Positions 25,858 to 34,615 of a stretch of DNA of 64,000 nt are shown in pieces (the first letter of the stretch is position 1; the number at the start of each line of letters is the position of its first letter). The notes under the pieces were generated by a model, which saw only the letters and a list, made by a program, of their open reading frames with translations, did no database searches and had not been told where the DNA came from. This stretch comes from TMED23 sp913054205. Its GTDB lineage: Bacteria > Pseudomonadota > Alphaproteobacteria > Rhodospirillales > UBA2165. The DNA is taken from NCBI GenBank assembly GCA_046582495.1, contig JAYGEG010000160.1, forward strand, positions 90,366-154,365, read 5' to 3'. The position numbers and the translations under genes were made by a program.

Positions 25858-26928
25858 CTAACGACACTGTGCTTTGTGGCGCAACATATGATCGGCCAGC
25901 ACGCAGGCAACCATGGCTTCGCCTACGGGGACGCCTCGAATGCCAACGCAAGGGTCGTGGCGGCCTTTGGTGGAAACCTCGGTTTCCTCGCCCGTCGTTG
26001 TGATCGTTCGCCGCGGCGTCGTGATCGAACTGGTTGGCTTGACGGCAAAGCGTGCGACGATGTCTTGCCCGGTGGAAATGCCGCCCAATATGCCGCCGGC
26101 ATTATTGGAGAGGAAGGCTGGTCGTCCATCAACCATGCGCATTTCATCAGCATTTTCTTCGCCGCTGAGTTCAGCAGCGCCAAAGCCCGCACCGATTTCT
26201 ACACCTTTTGCAGCGTTAATGCTCATCAAACCTTTCGCGATATCAGCGTCCATTTTATCGTAAACCGGATTGCCGAGCCCGACAGGTACGCCGCGGGCAA
26301 CAATTTCAATGACCGCACCAATCGAAGAGCCTTCCTTGCGGATGCCATCGAGGTAGCTTTCCCAGCTTTTTGCCATCTCTGCATCCGGGCACCAAAACGG
26401 GTTGTTGTCGATCTCTGCCCAATCCCATTTTTCGTGATCTATTTTATGCGGACCCATTTGTACAAGAGCGCCGCGCACGTCAATAGTTTCGCCTAAAACT
26501 TTGCGCGCGATGGCACCTGCGGCAACCCGGCTGGCGGTTTCGCGGGCGCTGGCGCGGCCGGATCCACGATAATCGCGGTTTCCATATTTCTGGTGATAGG
26601 TGTAATCCGCATGACCCGGACGATAGAGATCTTTGATTTCTTCATAGTCTTTTGAGCGCTGATCAGTGTTCTCAATCAGCAAAGCGATTGGCGTGCCTGT
26701 GGTTTTACCTTCGAAAACACCAGACAGGATACGCACTTGATCGGCTTCCTGGCGCTGCGTGGTAAAGCGCGATTGGCCTGGCTTGCGCTTATCAAGCCAG
26801 ACTTGAATATCTTCTTCACTCAGCGGAATGTTGGGTGGTGTGCCATCGACAACACAGCCGATGGCTGGCCCATGGCTTTCGCCAAAAGTCGTGAATTGGA
26901 AGAGATGGCCGAAGCTATTTCCAGACAT
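25858..26928 (-). CDS. aroC: chorismate synthase
   Basis: 356-aa FMN-dependent lyase converting EPSP to chorismate, last step of the shikimate pathway. Family signatures are present: GESHGPAIGCVVDGTPP at the N-terminus, YRPGHADYTYHQKYGNRDYRGSGR in the middle, and GRHDPCVGIRGVPVGEAM near the C-terminus. The length is standard. It lies 11 bases downstream of fabI. Confidence 0.98.
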   Translation of the reverse strand: MSGNSFGHLFQFTTFGESHGPAIGCVVDGTPPNIPLSEEDIQVWLDKRKPGQSRFTTQRQEADQVRILSGVFEGKTTGTPIALLIENTDQRSKDYEEIKDLYRPGHADYTYHQKYGNRDYRGSGRASARETASRVAAGAIARKVLGETIDVRGALVQMGPHKIDHEKWDWAEIDNNPFWCPDAEMAKSWESYLDGIRKEGSSIGAVIEIVARGVPVGLGNPVYDKMDADIAKGLMSINAAKGVEIGAGFGAAELSGEENADEMRMVDGRPAFLSNNAGGILGGISTGQDIVARFAVKPTSSITTPRRTITTTGEETEVSTKGRHDPCVGIRGVPVGEAMVACVLADHMLRHKAQCR

Positions 26929-26939
26929 TGGTCACCACC

Positions 26940-27764
26940 TTATTTTTCACGGTTATTAACGGTGAGGTCAGGTGCGTCAGGGGCTTTCATGCCGACAATG
27001 TTGTAGCCGCAATCAACATGATGAGTTTCACCGGTAACGCCAGATGAAAGATCACTTAAAAGATACATCCCAGCGCCGCCGACATCATCGTTGGACACAT
27101 TGCGGCGAAGCGGTGAGTTATATTCGTTCCATTTGAGAATATAGCGAAAATCGCCGATTCCCGAGGCGGCCAGCGTTTTCATCGGACCCGCCGAGAGAGA
27201 GTTCACCCGAATATTTTGCCGGCCGAGGTCTTCTGCCAAATAGCGCACACTTGCCTCAAGCGCCGCTTTAGCAACACCCATGACATTGTAATGCGGCATA
27301 ACGCGCTCGGAACCTGCATAGGTCAGCGTCAACAATGCGCCGCCATCTGTCATCAAAGCCTGAGCCCGCTGCGCCAATGCGGTGAAGGAGTAACAGGAAA
27401 TTTGCATCGTGCGCGTGAAGTTCTCAGCGGATGTATTTAAATACTTGCCCGTCAATTCATCCTTGTCAGAAAAGGCGATGCCATGGAGCAGAAAGTCGAG
27501 CTTGCCCCATTTTTTCTCGATTTCAGCGAAAACCGCATCGACGCTACCTTCATCCGTAACGTCGCACGGCAGAACAATGTCTGATCCAACTGATTCGGCA
27601 AGCGGTGTCACACGCTTCAACAGCGCATCCCCTTGATAGCTGAAGGCAAGCTCAGCCCCTTGATCGTGGGTTGCTTTGGCGATGTTCCAGGCGATTGACC
27701 GATTATTGGCAACGCCCATAATTAGTCCTTTTTTACCCGCCATCAGGCCTGCTGAATTGTTCAT
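26940..27764 (-). CDS. fabI: enoyl-[acyl-carrier-protein] reductase (NADH)
   Basis: 274-aa short-chain reductase completing each cycle of type II fatty acid synthesis. The dinucleotide site is GVANNRSIAWN; the catalytic Tyr/Lys are in LTYAGSERVMPHYNVMGVAKA. The residue aligned with Gly93 of E. coli FabI is Ala (HGIAFSDK), a position linked to triclosan tolerance, although Ala is common in alphaproteobacterial FabI. It heads the fabI-aroC-ahpD-ykgJ unit. Confidence 0.97.
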   Translation of the reverse strand: MNNSAGLMAGKKGLIMGVANNRSIAWNIAKATHDQGAELAFSYQGDALLKRVTPLAESVGSDIVLPCDVTDEGSVDAVFAEIEKKWGKLDFLLHGIAFSDKDELTGKYLNTSAENFTRTMQISCYSFTALAQRAQALMTDGGALLTLTYAGSERVMPHYNVMGVAKAALEASVRYLAEDLGRQNIRVNSLSAGPMKTLAASGIGDFRYILKWNEYNSPLRRNVSNDDVGGAGMYLLSDLSSGVTGETHHVDCGYNIVGMKAPDAPDLTVNNREK

Positions 27765-27930
27765 TGATCCCTCATAAGTCTTGGTGTTGTTGGTGGTCTA
27801 TCGGTAACGCACCGGAAGCCACCGCACCATAGGTAAAAGTTAGTCGATGATCGATTAAAAGATTTAAAGCTTCGCTAAGAGATTAGGTTTATGCGGGGTT
27901 TATGCGGTTTCCTGCGCCTAAATGCAATGC

Positions 27931-27958
27931 AAAACGGCAGAGTTTTTGGCTCTGCCGT
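27931..27958 (-). terminator. intrinsic terminator of the glycine-zipper lipoprotein gene
   Basis: Perfect 9-bp arms ACGGCAGAG (27934-27942) and CTCTGCCGT (27950-27958) with a 7-base loop. On the minus strand the stem is followed by TTTTGC, about 60 bases after the stop at 28016. The T-tract is short but the stem is strong. Confidence 0.75.
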
Positions 27959-28015
27959 ATCACAATTTCTTACAAATAATTTCAGATTCGCCCAAGGGCG
28001 CAAATACCTTAGGGT

Positions 28016-28492
28016 TTAGTTGATGACCCTCCACGAACCGTCCGGTTGACGGCACGCCGTGCCTTTGACGACTTCCTTGCGGCCATCGACGGTAATTTCG
28101 TGTTCGTATTCTCGGCAGTATTCACCGGAGGCGACTTGGGCCGTCCTGGTTGGGGTCACCCGTCCGGAGTGGCCCGTATTTGGGTTATTCCAGGTGGAAG
28201 CCTGACCATCTTTATTCTTTTCCAGCACCGTTTGTTGTGTTTGGTTGGCTTTCAGACGATCAACATCATCCAGCGCCTTGCCAAGTTGTCCGCCCGCAAA
28301 GGCACCGCCTAATGCGCCGATCGCGACGGCGGCCAATTTACCTTTGCCGCTGCCGATTTGAGAGCCGGCAAGAGCGCCCAGGCCTGCTCCGATGATGGTG
28401 CCGAGCGTTTGTTTTTGACTGTTTTGATTCTCTGCGCAGGCCGTTAAAAACGTCGCCATGCTCAGAATAAGAATAAATTTAGAGGTTTTCAT
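28016..28492 (-). CDS. glycine-zipper 2TM outer-membrane lipoprotein
   Basis: 158-aa lipoprotein of the 17-kDa surface antigen type. The signal ends in the lipobox LTAC at residue 19. A glycine zipper follows (TIIGAGLGALAGSQIG ... AIGALGGAFAGGQLGKALD), a membrane-inserting hairpin, then a C-terminal domain with two Cys (GEYCREYEHEI, GTACRQPDGSW). Such proteins sit in the outer membrane and affect envelope stability. It is divergent from pdxH. Confidence 0.88.
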   Translation of the reverse strand: MKTSKFILILSMATFLTACAENQNSQKQTLGTIIGAGLGALAGSQIGSGKGKLAAVAIGALGGAFAGGQLGKALDDVDRLKANQTQQTVLEKNKDGQASTWNNPNTGHSGRVTPTRTAQVASGEYCREYEHEITVDGRKEVVKGTACRQPDGSWRVIN

Positions 28493-28625
28493 CTTTTTCT
28501 ATTCCTCACTCCAAGATTATAATACATATGTTCAGCTTGATTGATTAATCCATATTAACAGAATAAAAAGTGATTACCTGTGATATTCGTCAATATTAAG
28601 GCAATAAAATTAAACAAATAGGAAA

Positions 28626-29252
28626 TTGCTAACATTGGCTAACGAATTTGAACTCAACGACGATATAACGTTTGAAAAGGATGAACCCGTCGCTCTTTTT
28701 AACGAATGGCTGCGAAAAGCTGAAGAAAAAGAGCCGGTTAATCCAAATGCCTGCGCCGTTGCGACCGCCGATAGCCGCGGTAGGCCTTCTGTGCGGATGG
28801 TTCTGCTCAAAGGGATTGATGATCGAGGGTTTGTTTTTTATACTAATTCCGAAAGCCAAAAAGGCATAGAAATTGCCGAAAATCCCTATGTATCTTTATG
28901 CTTTTACTGGAAATCATTGGGGCGTGAGGTGCGCGTGGACGGGCCTGTCGAAAAGGTTAGCGTCGAAGAAGCAGACGCGTATTTTGCCAGTCGTGACCGC
29001 AGCAGCCAAATAGGCGCCTGGGCATCCAAACAATCGAGGCCGTTGGAAGGTCGGTTTGAGCTGGAAAAACGAATTGCCAAATTTACCGCAAAGTTTCACA
29101 TCGGCTCGATTCCAAGGCCGGAATATTGGGAAGGCTACCGGGTGAAACATGAAAGAGTGGAATTTTGGGCGGAAAAGCGTTTTCGTCTTCATGATCGATT
29201 TGTCTATTGTCGAACGGTTGAGGGTTGGCAGACTGAGCGACTCTATCCATAA
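28626..29252 (+). CDS. pdxH: pyridoxamine 5'-phosphate oxidase
   Basis: About 208-aa FMN oxidase forming pyridoxal 5'-phosphate. Motifs: NACAVATADSRGRPSVRMVLLKG, YTNSESQKGIEIAENP, FYWKSLGREVRVDG, and the C-terminal RLHDRFVYCR with the final RLYP. The first codon is a TTG at 28626, or the TTG three codons later; no ATG fits. No neighbouring B6 gene is present, but pdxH near fabI is common in Alphaproteobacteria. Confidence 0.96.
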   Translation: MLTLANEFELNDDITFEKDEPVALFNEWLRKAEEKEPVNPNACAVATADSRGRPSVRMVLLKGIDDRGFVFYTNSESQKGIEIAENPYVSLCFYWKSLGREVRVDGPVEKVSVEEADAYFASRDRSSQIGAWASKQSRPLEGRFELEKRIAKFTAKFHIGSIPRPEYWEGYRVKHERVEFWAEKRFRLHDRFVYCRTVEGWQTERLYP

Positions 29253-29294
29253 TTACCAGCTATAATTATCTTGTTAATTGGGGGATAGGATAAG

Positions 29295-30236
29295 TTGAGC
29301 GACACTGAGAATAACTCAGAAGAAAATTCAAGAGAAAGCGGCGCAAATACAGCTAGATTAATGCGTTTGGCGACCTATGCCTCCGTGACGGTTGCGAGCA
29401 TTCTCATCATTGTGAAGACAGGTGCCTGGTTTGCCACAGAATCCGTCAGCCTATTGTCTTCGCTGGTTGATTCTTTGCTTGATGTGGGTGCCTCCGTTGT
29501 CAATTTGATCGCAGTTCATCATGCGCTCCAGCCGGCAGACCACGAACATCGTTTCGGCCACGGCAAAGCTGAAGCGCTGGCAGGGCTTGCGCAGGCCGCC
29601 TTTATTGCCGGCTCTGGCGCATTTCTATTGCTGGAATCGGTCGATCGCTTTATTCAACCGCGCGAAATTACCAATAGCGAAACCGGCATTGTCGTCATGG
29701 TCATCGCAATCGTAATGACATTGCTGCTGGTTGGCTTTCAATCTTATGTCGTTAAAAAAACCGGATCGGTCGCGATTGGTGCCGATTCGCTACATTATCG
29801 GGCAGATATATTGGTCAATGTCGCCGTTATCGTCTCGCTGGTTCTTGCTGCCAATCTGCAGTGGCATATGGCGGATCCGATTTTTGCTATTTTAATTGTC
29901 CTCTATATGTCGATTGGCGCAATCAAAATCGCTCAACAGTCGCTTGATGTTCTCATGGACAAAGAATTCCCGGATCAAGAACGTCGCCGCATCAAAGAAA
30001 TTGCGGAAAGTCATGACCAGGTTTTGAACGTGCATGACATGCGGACGCGGTCATCTGGCGCGACGTCTTTTATTCAATTCCACGCGGAAATGCCAAAACA
30101 TATCTCTCTTGCTGAGGCACACGAAATTGCCGATGAAGTTATGTATATGGTCGAAGAAGCCTTTCCCAACACCGAAGTGCTTATTCACCAAGACCCGGAG
30201 GGTGTCGATGAACGCCGGGACGATGTTGAGGAATAA
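29295..30236 (+). CDS. cation diffusion facilitator, FieF-like
   Basis: 313-aa inner-membrane metal/proton antiporter with six transmembrane segments and a cytoplasmic C-terminal domain. Metal-site motifs are DSLLD in TM2 and HYRAD in TM5 (DxxxD and HxxxD, the zinc/iron/cadmium type of FieF), with the loop HRFGHGKAEALAGL between TM2 and TM3. The C-terminal domain carries VHDMRTRSSG and LIHQDPEG. TTG start. It exports divalent metals such as Zn(II) or Fe(II). Confidence 0.93.
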   Translation: MSDTENNSEENSRESGANTARLMRLATYASVTVASILIIVKTGAWFATESVSLLSSLVDSLLDVGASVVNLIAVHHALQPADHEHRFGHGKAEALAGLAQAAFIAGSGAFLLLESVDRFIQPREITNSETGIVVMVIAIVMTLLLVGFQSYVVKKTGSVAIGADSLHYRADILVNVAVIVSLVLAANLQWHMADPIFAILIVLYMSIGAIKIAQQSLDVLMDKEFPDQERRRIKEIAESHDQVLNVHDMRTRSSGATSFIQFHAEMPKHISLAEAHEIADEVMYMVEEAFPNTEVLIHQDPEGVDERRDDVEE

Positions 30237-30368
30237 GTGTTTTCCGATAGAAATTTTCTAATTTTTAGGTCGATATCAAATTTCACTTATATTATAGTAG
30301 TTTAATGCGGTTGGCTTAGCCTAACCCAGTACGATTGGCCCACTTTAACTGACTTAAAGGAAAAAATT

Positions 30369-31250
30369 ATGTCCTATAAGTCCATCCTTGTTCCGCTCAA
30401 TGGAACTGACGCTGATAGCCGAGCATTAGCCTGTGCCTACAGGATCGCTCAAATCACAAATTGCCACATGAATGTCCTGCATGTCCAAGAGGATTCCAAA
30501 GAAGCCGTTCCCTTGCTCGGAGAGGGCATGTCGGGTGCCATGATCGAAGAAATGATCGATCTTGCAGATCGCGATTCAAACGAACGCTCCAATCATGCAA
30601 AACAAACATTTGATCAGTTTGTTGCTGACAAAGGGATCAATGTTATTGAAGCTCCCAGCAGTCCGGAAGGTCTTAGCGCACCATCGGCTCATTGGGTGCA
30701 TAGAGTGGGCAGAGAAGATGAGATCGTTTCGAGGGGTGGCCGGATTTCAGACATTACTGTCGTGGCGCGACCAAAATCGGAAACAGAGCGGCCATCATTG
30801 ATGACCCTCCATGCCGCGATTTTTGAAACTGGTAAACCCGTTCTCATTGTGCCGCCGGACATGCCGGCAGAAATGGGTAAGCGTATCTTAATTGCCTGGA
30901 ACGGAACTTCAGAAGCCTCAGCCGCCGTTTTTGCTGCAATGCCGTTTTTGGAACGCGCTGAATCAATCACCGTGCTTACCGTGGAAACCGAAAAGGCGCT
31001 CAATCGTATCAGTAGCGAGGAGCTACTCAAAAACCTTGCCTGGCATGGCGTTTCTTCTGCAACCATTCAAAAAGTACCCACCAGTGCCGAAAGCGTTGGC
31101 GAGATTATCCTCAAACAATGTGCGCTGATGAATGCCGATCTCTTGGTGACCGGTGCCTACACCCATAGCCGCCTCATCCAGATAATTTTAGGCGGCGTGA
31201 CCCGCCATATTATCGCTGAAGCAACAATTCCTATTCTGGCGGCTCATTAA
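30369..31250 (+). CDS. universal stress protein with two USP domains
   Basis: 293-aa cytoplasmic protein with tandem USP folds: the first from SILVPLNGTDADSRAL, the second from RILIAWNGTSEASAAV. The ATP-binding G-2x-G-9x-G(S/T) element is only partly evident at GAYTHSRLIQIILGGVTRHI in the second domain. AAAGGAAAAAA precedes the ATG. It overlaps the SRAP gene by four bases at the 3' ends. Members respond to general stress; no specific role can be assigned. Confidence 0.9.
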   Translation: MSYKSILVPLNGTDADSRALACAYRIAQITNCHMNVLHVQEDSKEAVPLLGEGMSGAMIEEMIDLADRDSNERSNHAKQTFDQFVADKGINVIEAPSSPEGLSAPSAHWVHRVGREDEIVSRGGRISDITVVARPKSETERPSLMTLHAAIFETGKPVLIVPPDMPAEMGKRILIAWNGTSEASAAVFAAMPFLERAESITVLTVETEKALNRISSEELLKNLAWHGVSSATIQKVPTSAESVGEIILKQCALMNADLLVTGAYTHSRLIQIILGGVTRHIIAEATIPILAAH

Positions 31251-31855
31251 CTGAACAAGTCTCCCTGCTTTTTTTCTTTTTTGGGCGGAGTGGCGATTTC
31301 TTCGGTTTCGATTCCTTCGTCTGGGTAGGGTGTTAGAAGTTTTGAAACATCTTCATAGGAATTGTCAGGCGACAGCCACGCAGCTTCATCGGCTTGGTCG
31401 AGTATGACCGGCATGCGGCTATGAATGTGGGCGATGGACGGGCTCGGCGCGCAGGTGACAATCGTGAAAGTCTCGCCATCGACAAGGCCTGCCATCGAAA
31501 TAAGGTTTCCGTCATTTGGTTGAATACGCGTTTTGATCTTGAGATTGCCGTCTTTTCGCCATTCGTAATAGGCGGTCGCAGGGACAAGGCAGCGATTTTC
31601 GAGCAAGGGCTGAAACGTTCTCTTTTCGGCCAAGGTTTCCGAGCGTGCATTGATGATTGGCTTGTTATCCCAATCTACCTTGAGGCCCCAGCTCAGGGAG
31701 GCAATTTGGTTCGGGGCGGTGATGATGGGCACGCGGTTGGTTGGCCGCACCTCCGCCATTCTTCCAAATGTCTCCATGAGCGCAGCCCCGACTGAGATGT
31801 CAAATCTCAAAACCACTTCTTCGAAGGTGCCGTTAATTTCGTAACGCGAGCACAT
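31247..31855 (-). CDS. yedK: SRAP-domain abasic-site crosslinking protein (YedK/HMCES)
   Basis: 202-aa DNA-repair protein that forms a stable thiazolidine crosslink with abasic sites in single-stranded DNA. All key residues are present: Cys2 (MCSRYE), Asn in NARSET, Glu in YYEWRK, and His in HSRMPVIL. After the SRAP core a charged tail of about 20 residues ends with QGDLFS. QGDLF fits the Qx(S/D)LF beta-clamp-binding pentapeptide, which parallels the C-terminal PCNA-interacting motif of human HMCES. Divergent from the SDR gene. Confidence 0.93.
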   Translation of the reverse strand: MCSRYEINGTFEEVVLRFDISVGAALMETFGRMAEVRPTNRVPIITAPNQIASLSWGLKVDWDNKPIINARSETLAEKRTFQPLLENRCLVPATAYYEWRKDGNLKIKTRIQPNDGNLISMAGLVDGETFTIVTCAPSPSIAHIHSRMPVILDQADEAAWLSPDNSYEDVSKLLTPYPDEGIETEEIATPPKKEKKQGDLFS

Positions 31856-31916
31856 GTTTAATTTGATCCAAATCTATCTACTGGAAACTTAAGCTATTTT
31901 GGCCTAAAGCTTAAGG

Positions 31917-32657
31917 ATGGAAAAGGGAAGAAAAACCGCAATCGTCACCGGCGCCAGCCGGGGGATCGGTCATGCGACTGCTACTTTATTTTTGGAACGC
32001 GGTTGGCGGGTGATCACCTGCTCCCGCGAAGATGCACTGGAAGAATCTAGTTGGGACGAAAAATGGACATCCCATATTCCGGTTGATCTCGCAGATGCCG
32101 ATAGTGTTGCCAATTTCATTGAACGTGCAAATGCGGAACTGGACGGTGAGCCATTGCATGCGTTGGTGAACAATGCCGGTATGTCGCCAAAGGCTGACAA
32201 TCAAGAGCGGCTTGGTTGTTTGAACGGCGACATAGACGCGTGGCGGGGGGTGTTCGAGCTCAATTTTTTTGCGCCGCTAAAACTCGGGCGCGGTTTTGCC
32301 ACCGCACTTCGTAAAGGCCGGGGCGCGATTGTCAACGTGACCTCAATCGCGGGCCATATGATCCATCCGTTTGCGGGTTCCGCTTATTCAAGTTCGAAGG
32401 CGGCGCTCTCAGCACTCACCCGTGAAATGGCAAACGAATTTGCTGCCTTGGATGTCCGGGTCAATGCTGTATCGCCGGGCGAAATTTCGACCGAGATGAT
32501 CCAGCCTGAGTACGAGATGTTAATCCCGCGCATTCCGCTCAACCGGATGGGGACGCCGGAAGATGTTGGCCGCACGATCTACTATTTGTGTTCGGAAGAT
32601 TCAGAATATGTCACCGGAACCGAAATTTGGGTCACCGGCGGCCAGCATATGTTTTAA
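31917..32657 (+). CDS. short-chain dehydrogenase/reductase
   Basis: 246-aa classical SDR, NAD(P)-dependent oxidoreductase. Cofactor site TGASRGIGHATA, NNAG stretch, and catalytic Ser-Tyr-Lys in NVTSIAGH ... YSSSKAALS. The C-terminus (YVTGTEIWVTGGQHMF) is that of FabG-like SDRs. Substrate not determinable. It overlaps the next gene, on the opposite strand, by four bases at the stops. Confidence 0.93.
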   Translation: MEKGRKTAIVTGASRGIGHATATLFLERGWRVITCSREDALEESSWDEKWTSHIPVDLADADSVANFIERANAELDGEPLHALVNNAGMSPKADNQERLGCLNGDIDAWRGVFELNFFAPLKLGRGFATALRKGRGAIVNVTSIAGHMIHPFAGSAYSSSKAALSALTREMANEFAALDVRVNAVSPGEISTEMIQPEYEMLIPRIPLNRMGTPEDVGRTIYYLCSEDSEYVTGTEIWVTGGQHMF

Positions 32658-33196
32658 TTTTCCAACTTCGATTTAAAGTCGGTCAGCCATTCAAGTCTTG
32701 ATTCTAGCCGGCTGATATCATGGTCGAGCCAACCGGTGAGATGCCCTACATCGCCGTCATGATACTTACGTAAATCTTCGAAACGCGCGAGTTCAGATTC
32801 GCAAGCTTCCAGCATCAGATCAATTTGATTGGCTTGATCTCGGGAAGGCAATTGATGAAGAAAACGAAATTTTAGAGCGATGACCAATTCGTTGAGATCG
32901 CTGCTACCGGCGCGGATATTGGCACGCAGCAATGCATCTAGGATCTCCTTTCCACTGCCCGTTATATGCAGGGTCGGGTTCGCTTCGTCGGCGTTCTCTT
33001 CGGCTTCCACCAAGCCTTCATAACGCAGGAGTTCAATGGATTCGCCCATTAGCTCAAGCGATGGACCGGTGATACGGCTGACAAAATGGCGCACCGCATA
33101 GACGAGGTCGTCATAACTCAGAGGGTCAGCCGCCAGCGTTCCCAGCGCACAAAGCCTGACCGTCTCTCTCGGCGTTAATGTGTTGTCGGCATACAT
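32654..33196 (-). CDS. PadR-like winged-helix protein
   Basis: 180-aa protein. Residues about 10-95 look like a PadR-type winged helix (ETVRLCALGTLAADPLSYDDLVYAVRHF ... LLRYEGLVEAEE ... LHITGSGKEILDALL) and the C-terminal half is helical with a coiled-coil character (LMLEACESELARFEDLRKY). This fits a dimeric PadR-like transcriptional regulator; I assign the family with moderate certainty. Ligand and targets are unknown. It lies just downstream of the hemA terminator on the same strand. Confidence 0.75.
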   Translation of the reverse strand: MYADNTLTPRETVRLCALGTLAADPLSYDDLVYAVRHFVSRITGPSLELMGESIELLRYEGLVEAEENADEANPTLHITGSGKEILDALLRANIRAGSSDLNELVIALKFRFLHQLPSRDQANQIDLMLEACESELARFEDLRKYHDGDVGHLTGWLDHDISRLESRLEWLTDFKSKLEN

Positions 33197-33241
33197 AATC
33201 GGGAGCGATCATAGTGCCTAAGTGCTTGATAGGAAATGGAT

Positions 33242-33272
33242 AAAAAAAGGGACATGCATCGGAGTACATGTC
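33242..33272 (-). terminator. intrinsic terminator after hemA
   Basis: Arms GACATG (33251-33256) and CATGTC (33267-33272) with a 10-base loop; on the minus strand the stem is followed by CCTTTTTTT. It lies 25 bases after the hemA stop. Confidence 0.8.
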
Positions 33273-33296
33273 GCTTTTGTCACAATAAATTAGTTT

Positions 33297-34508
33297 TTAA
33301 GCGGCTTGCTTTAGCCCCAACTGACTCCAGACTTTCACCAGTGAATCGACGAGATGGTCCATCAGTTCGTCGTTGTGAAGCGGCGTTGGTGTAAAACGAA
33401 GGCGTTCGGTGCCGCGCGGCACGGTTGGATAGTTGATCGGCTGCACATAGACGCTGTAATTGAACAGCAATTCATCGCTGGCTTGTTTGCACAAGACTGG
33501 ATCACCCACCATCACCGGCACAATATGAGTTTCAGATGGCATAACCGGAATACCTGCATCGGTGAGGCGTTTTTTCAAAGTTGCTGCGCGTTCTTGGTGC
33601 TTCTCGCGCAATTCATTATGCTCTTTGACGTATTTGACGCTCGCCAATGCACCGGCAGCAACTGCGGGCGGCATTGACGACGAGAAAATAAAACCATCGC
33701 CAAAGGAGCGGACAAAATCGCACATGGATTCCGTTCCGGCAATATAACCGCCGACAACGCCAAATCCTTTGGCAAGAGTGCCTTGAATAATATCCAGGCG
33801 GTCCATCAAATTGTCGCGTTCCGCTACGCCGCCGCCATGTTCGCCGTAAAGGCCAACCGCGTGGACTTCATCGATAAAGGTGAGAGCGTTGTATTTATCC
33901 GCGAGATCGCAAATCTCTTTGATCGGCGCGATGTCACCATCCATCGAATAGACGGATTCAAAGGCGATCATTTTTGGACGATCCGGGCCGACCTCTTTCA
34001 ATTTTGCTTCGAGGTCTTCCAAATCATTATGTTTGAAGATCAATTTATCAGAGCGCGAATGTTTAATACCGGCGATCATCGAGTTGTGGTTGAGGGCATC
34101 TGAAATGATTACACAATCCGGCATCATTTGGCCGATGGTGCTCAGCGCCGTTAAATTGGCAACATACCCAGACGTAAATATGAGACCGGCTTCCTTTTTG
34201 TGGAGTTCAGCGAGCTCTTGCTCAAGCAGGACATGATAGTGGTTGGTACCGGAAATATTTCGAGTGCCACCAGCGCCCGCACCGCATTTGTCGAGAGCCT
34301 CATGCATCGCGTTCATGACGACAGGATTTTGACCCATGCCCAAATAATCATTAGAGCACCAGACAGTAATATTTGCAGTTCCGTTGGCCTGATAGTTTTT
34401 GGCCGTCGGAAAATTACCGGCTTCACGTTCCAAATCTGCGAAGACGCGATAATTGCCTTCGGCTTTCAGAGCAGCGACCTTATCTGCAAAAAATTGGTCG
34501 TAATTCAT
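33297..34508 (-). CDS. hemA: 5-aminolevulinate synthase
   Basis: About 403-aa PLP enzyme condensing glycine and succinyl-CoA, first step of haem synthesis by the Shemin pathway typical of Alphaproteobacteria. Signatures: VWCSNDYLGMGQNPVV, GAGAGGTRNISGTNHYH, FIDEVHAVGLYG and the Schiff-base Lys in TLAKGFGVVGGYI. I choose the ATG at 34508 (MNYDQFFADKVAALKAEG) by comparison with the family, nine bases after GGGAG; ATGs at 34514 and 34532 are alternatives. Confidence 0.97.
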   Translation of the reverse strand: MNYDQFFADKVAALKAEGNYRVFADLEREAGNFPTAKNYQANGTANITVWCSNDYLGMGQNPVVMNAMHEALDKCGAGAGGTRNISGTNHYHVLLEQELAELHKKEAGLIFTSGYVANLTALSTIGQMMPDCVIISDALNHNSMIAGIKHSRSDKLIFKHNDLEDLEAKLKEVGPDRPKMIAFESVYSMDGDIAPIKEICDLADKYNALTFIDEVHAVGLYGEHGGGVAERDNLMDRLDIIQGTLAKGFGVVGGYIAGTESMCDFVRSFGDGFIFSSSMPPAVAAGALASVKYVKEHNELREKHQERAATLKKRLTDAGIPVMPSETHIVPVMVGDPVLCKQASDELLFNYSVYVQPINYPTVPRGTERLRFTPTPLHNDELMDHLVDSLVKVWSQLGLKQAA

Positions 34509-34615
34509 GCTCATATTCTCCCAAAAACTCACGTTTCCTACTTTAGTTCATTCGAATGGAACTAATATAGCTAATAAATTGGTAAATCACTCGATATTTA
34601 ACGGTTTATTTCAAA

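Noticed and set aside
25828..26496. 222-codon frame antisense to aroC
   Set aside because: Shadow of a strongly conserved gene.
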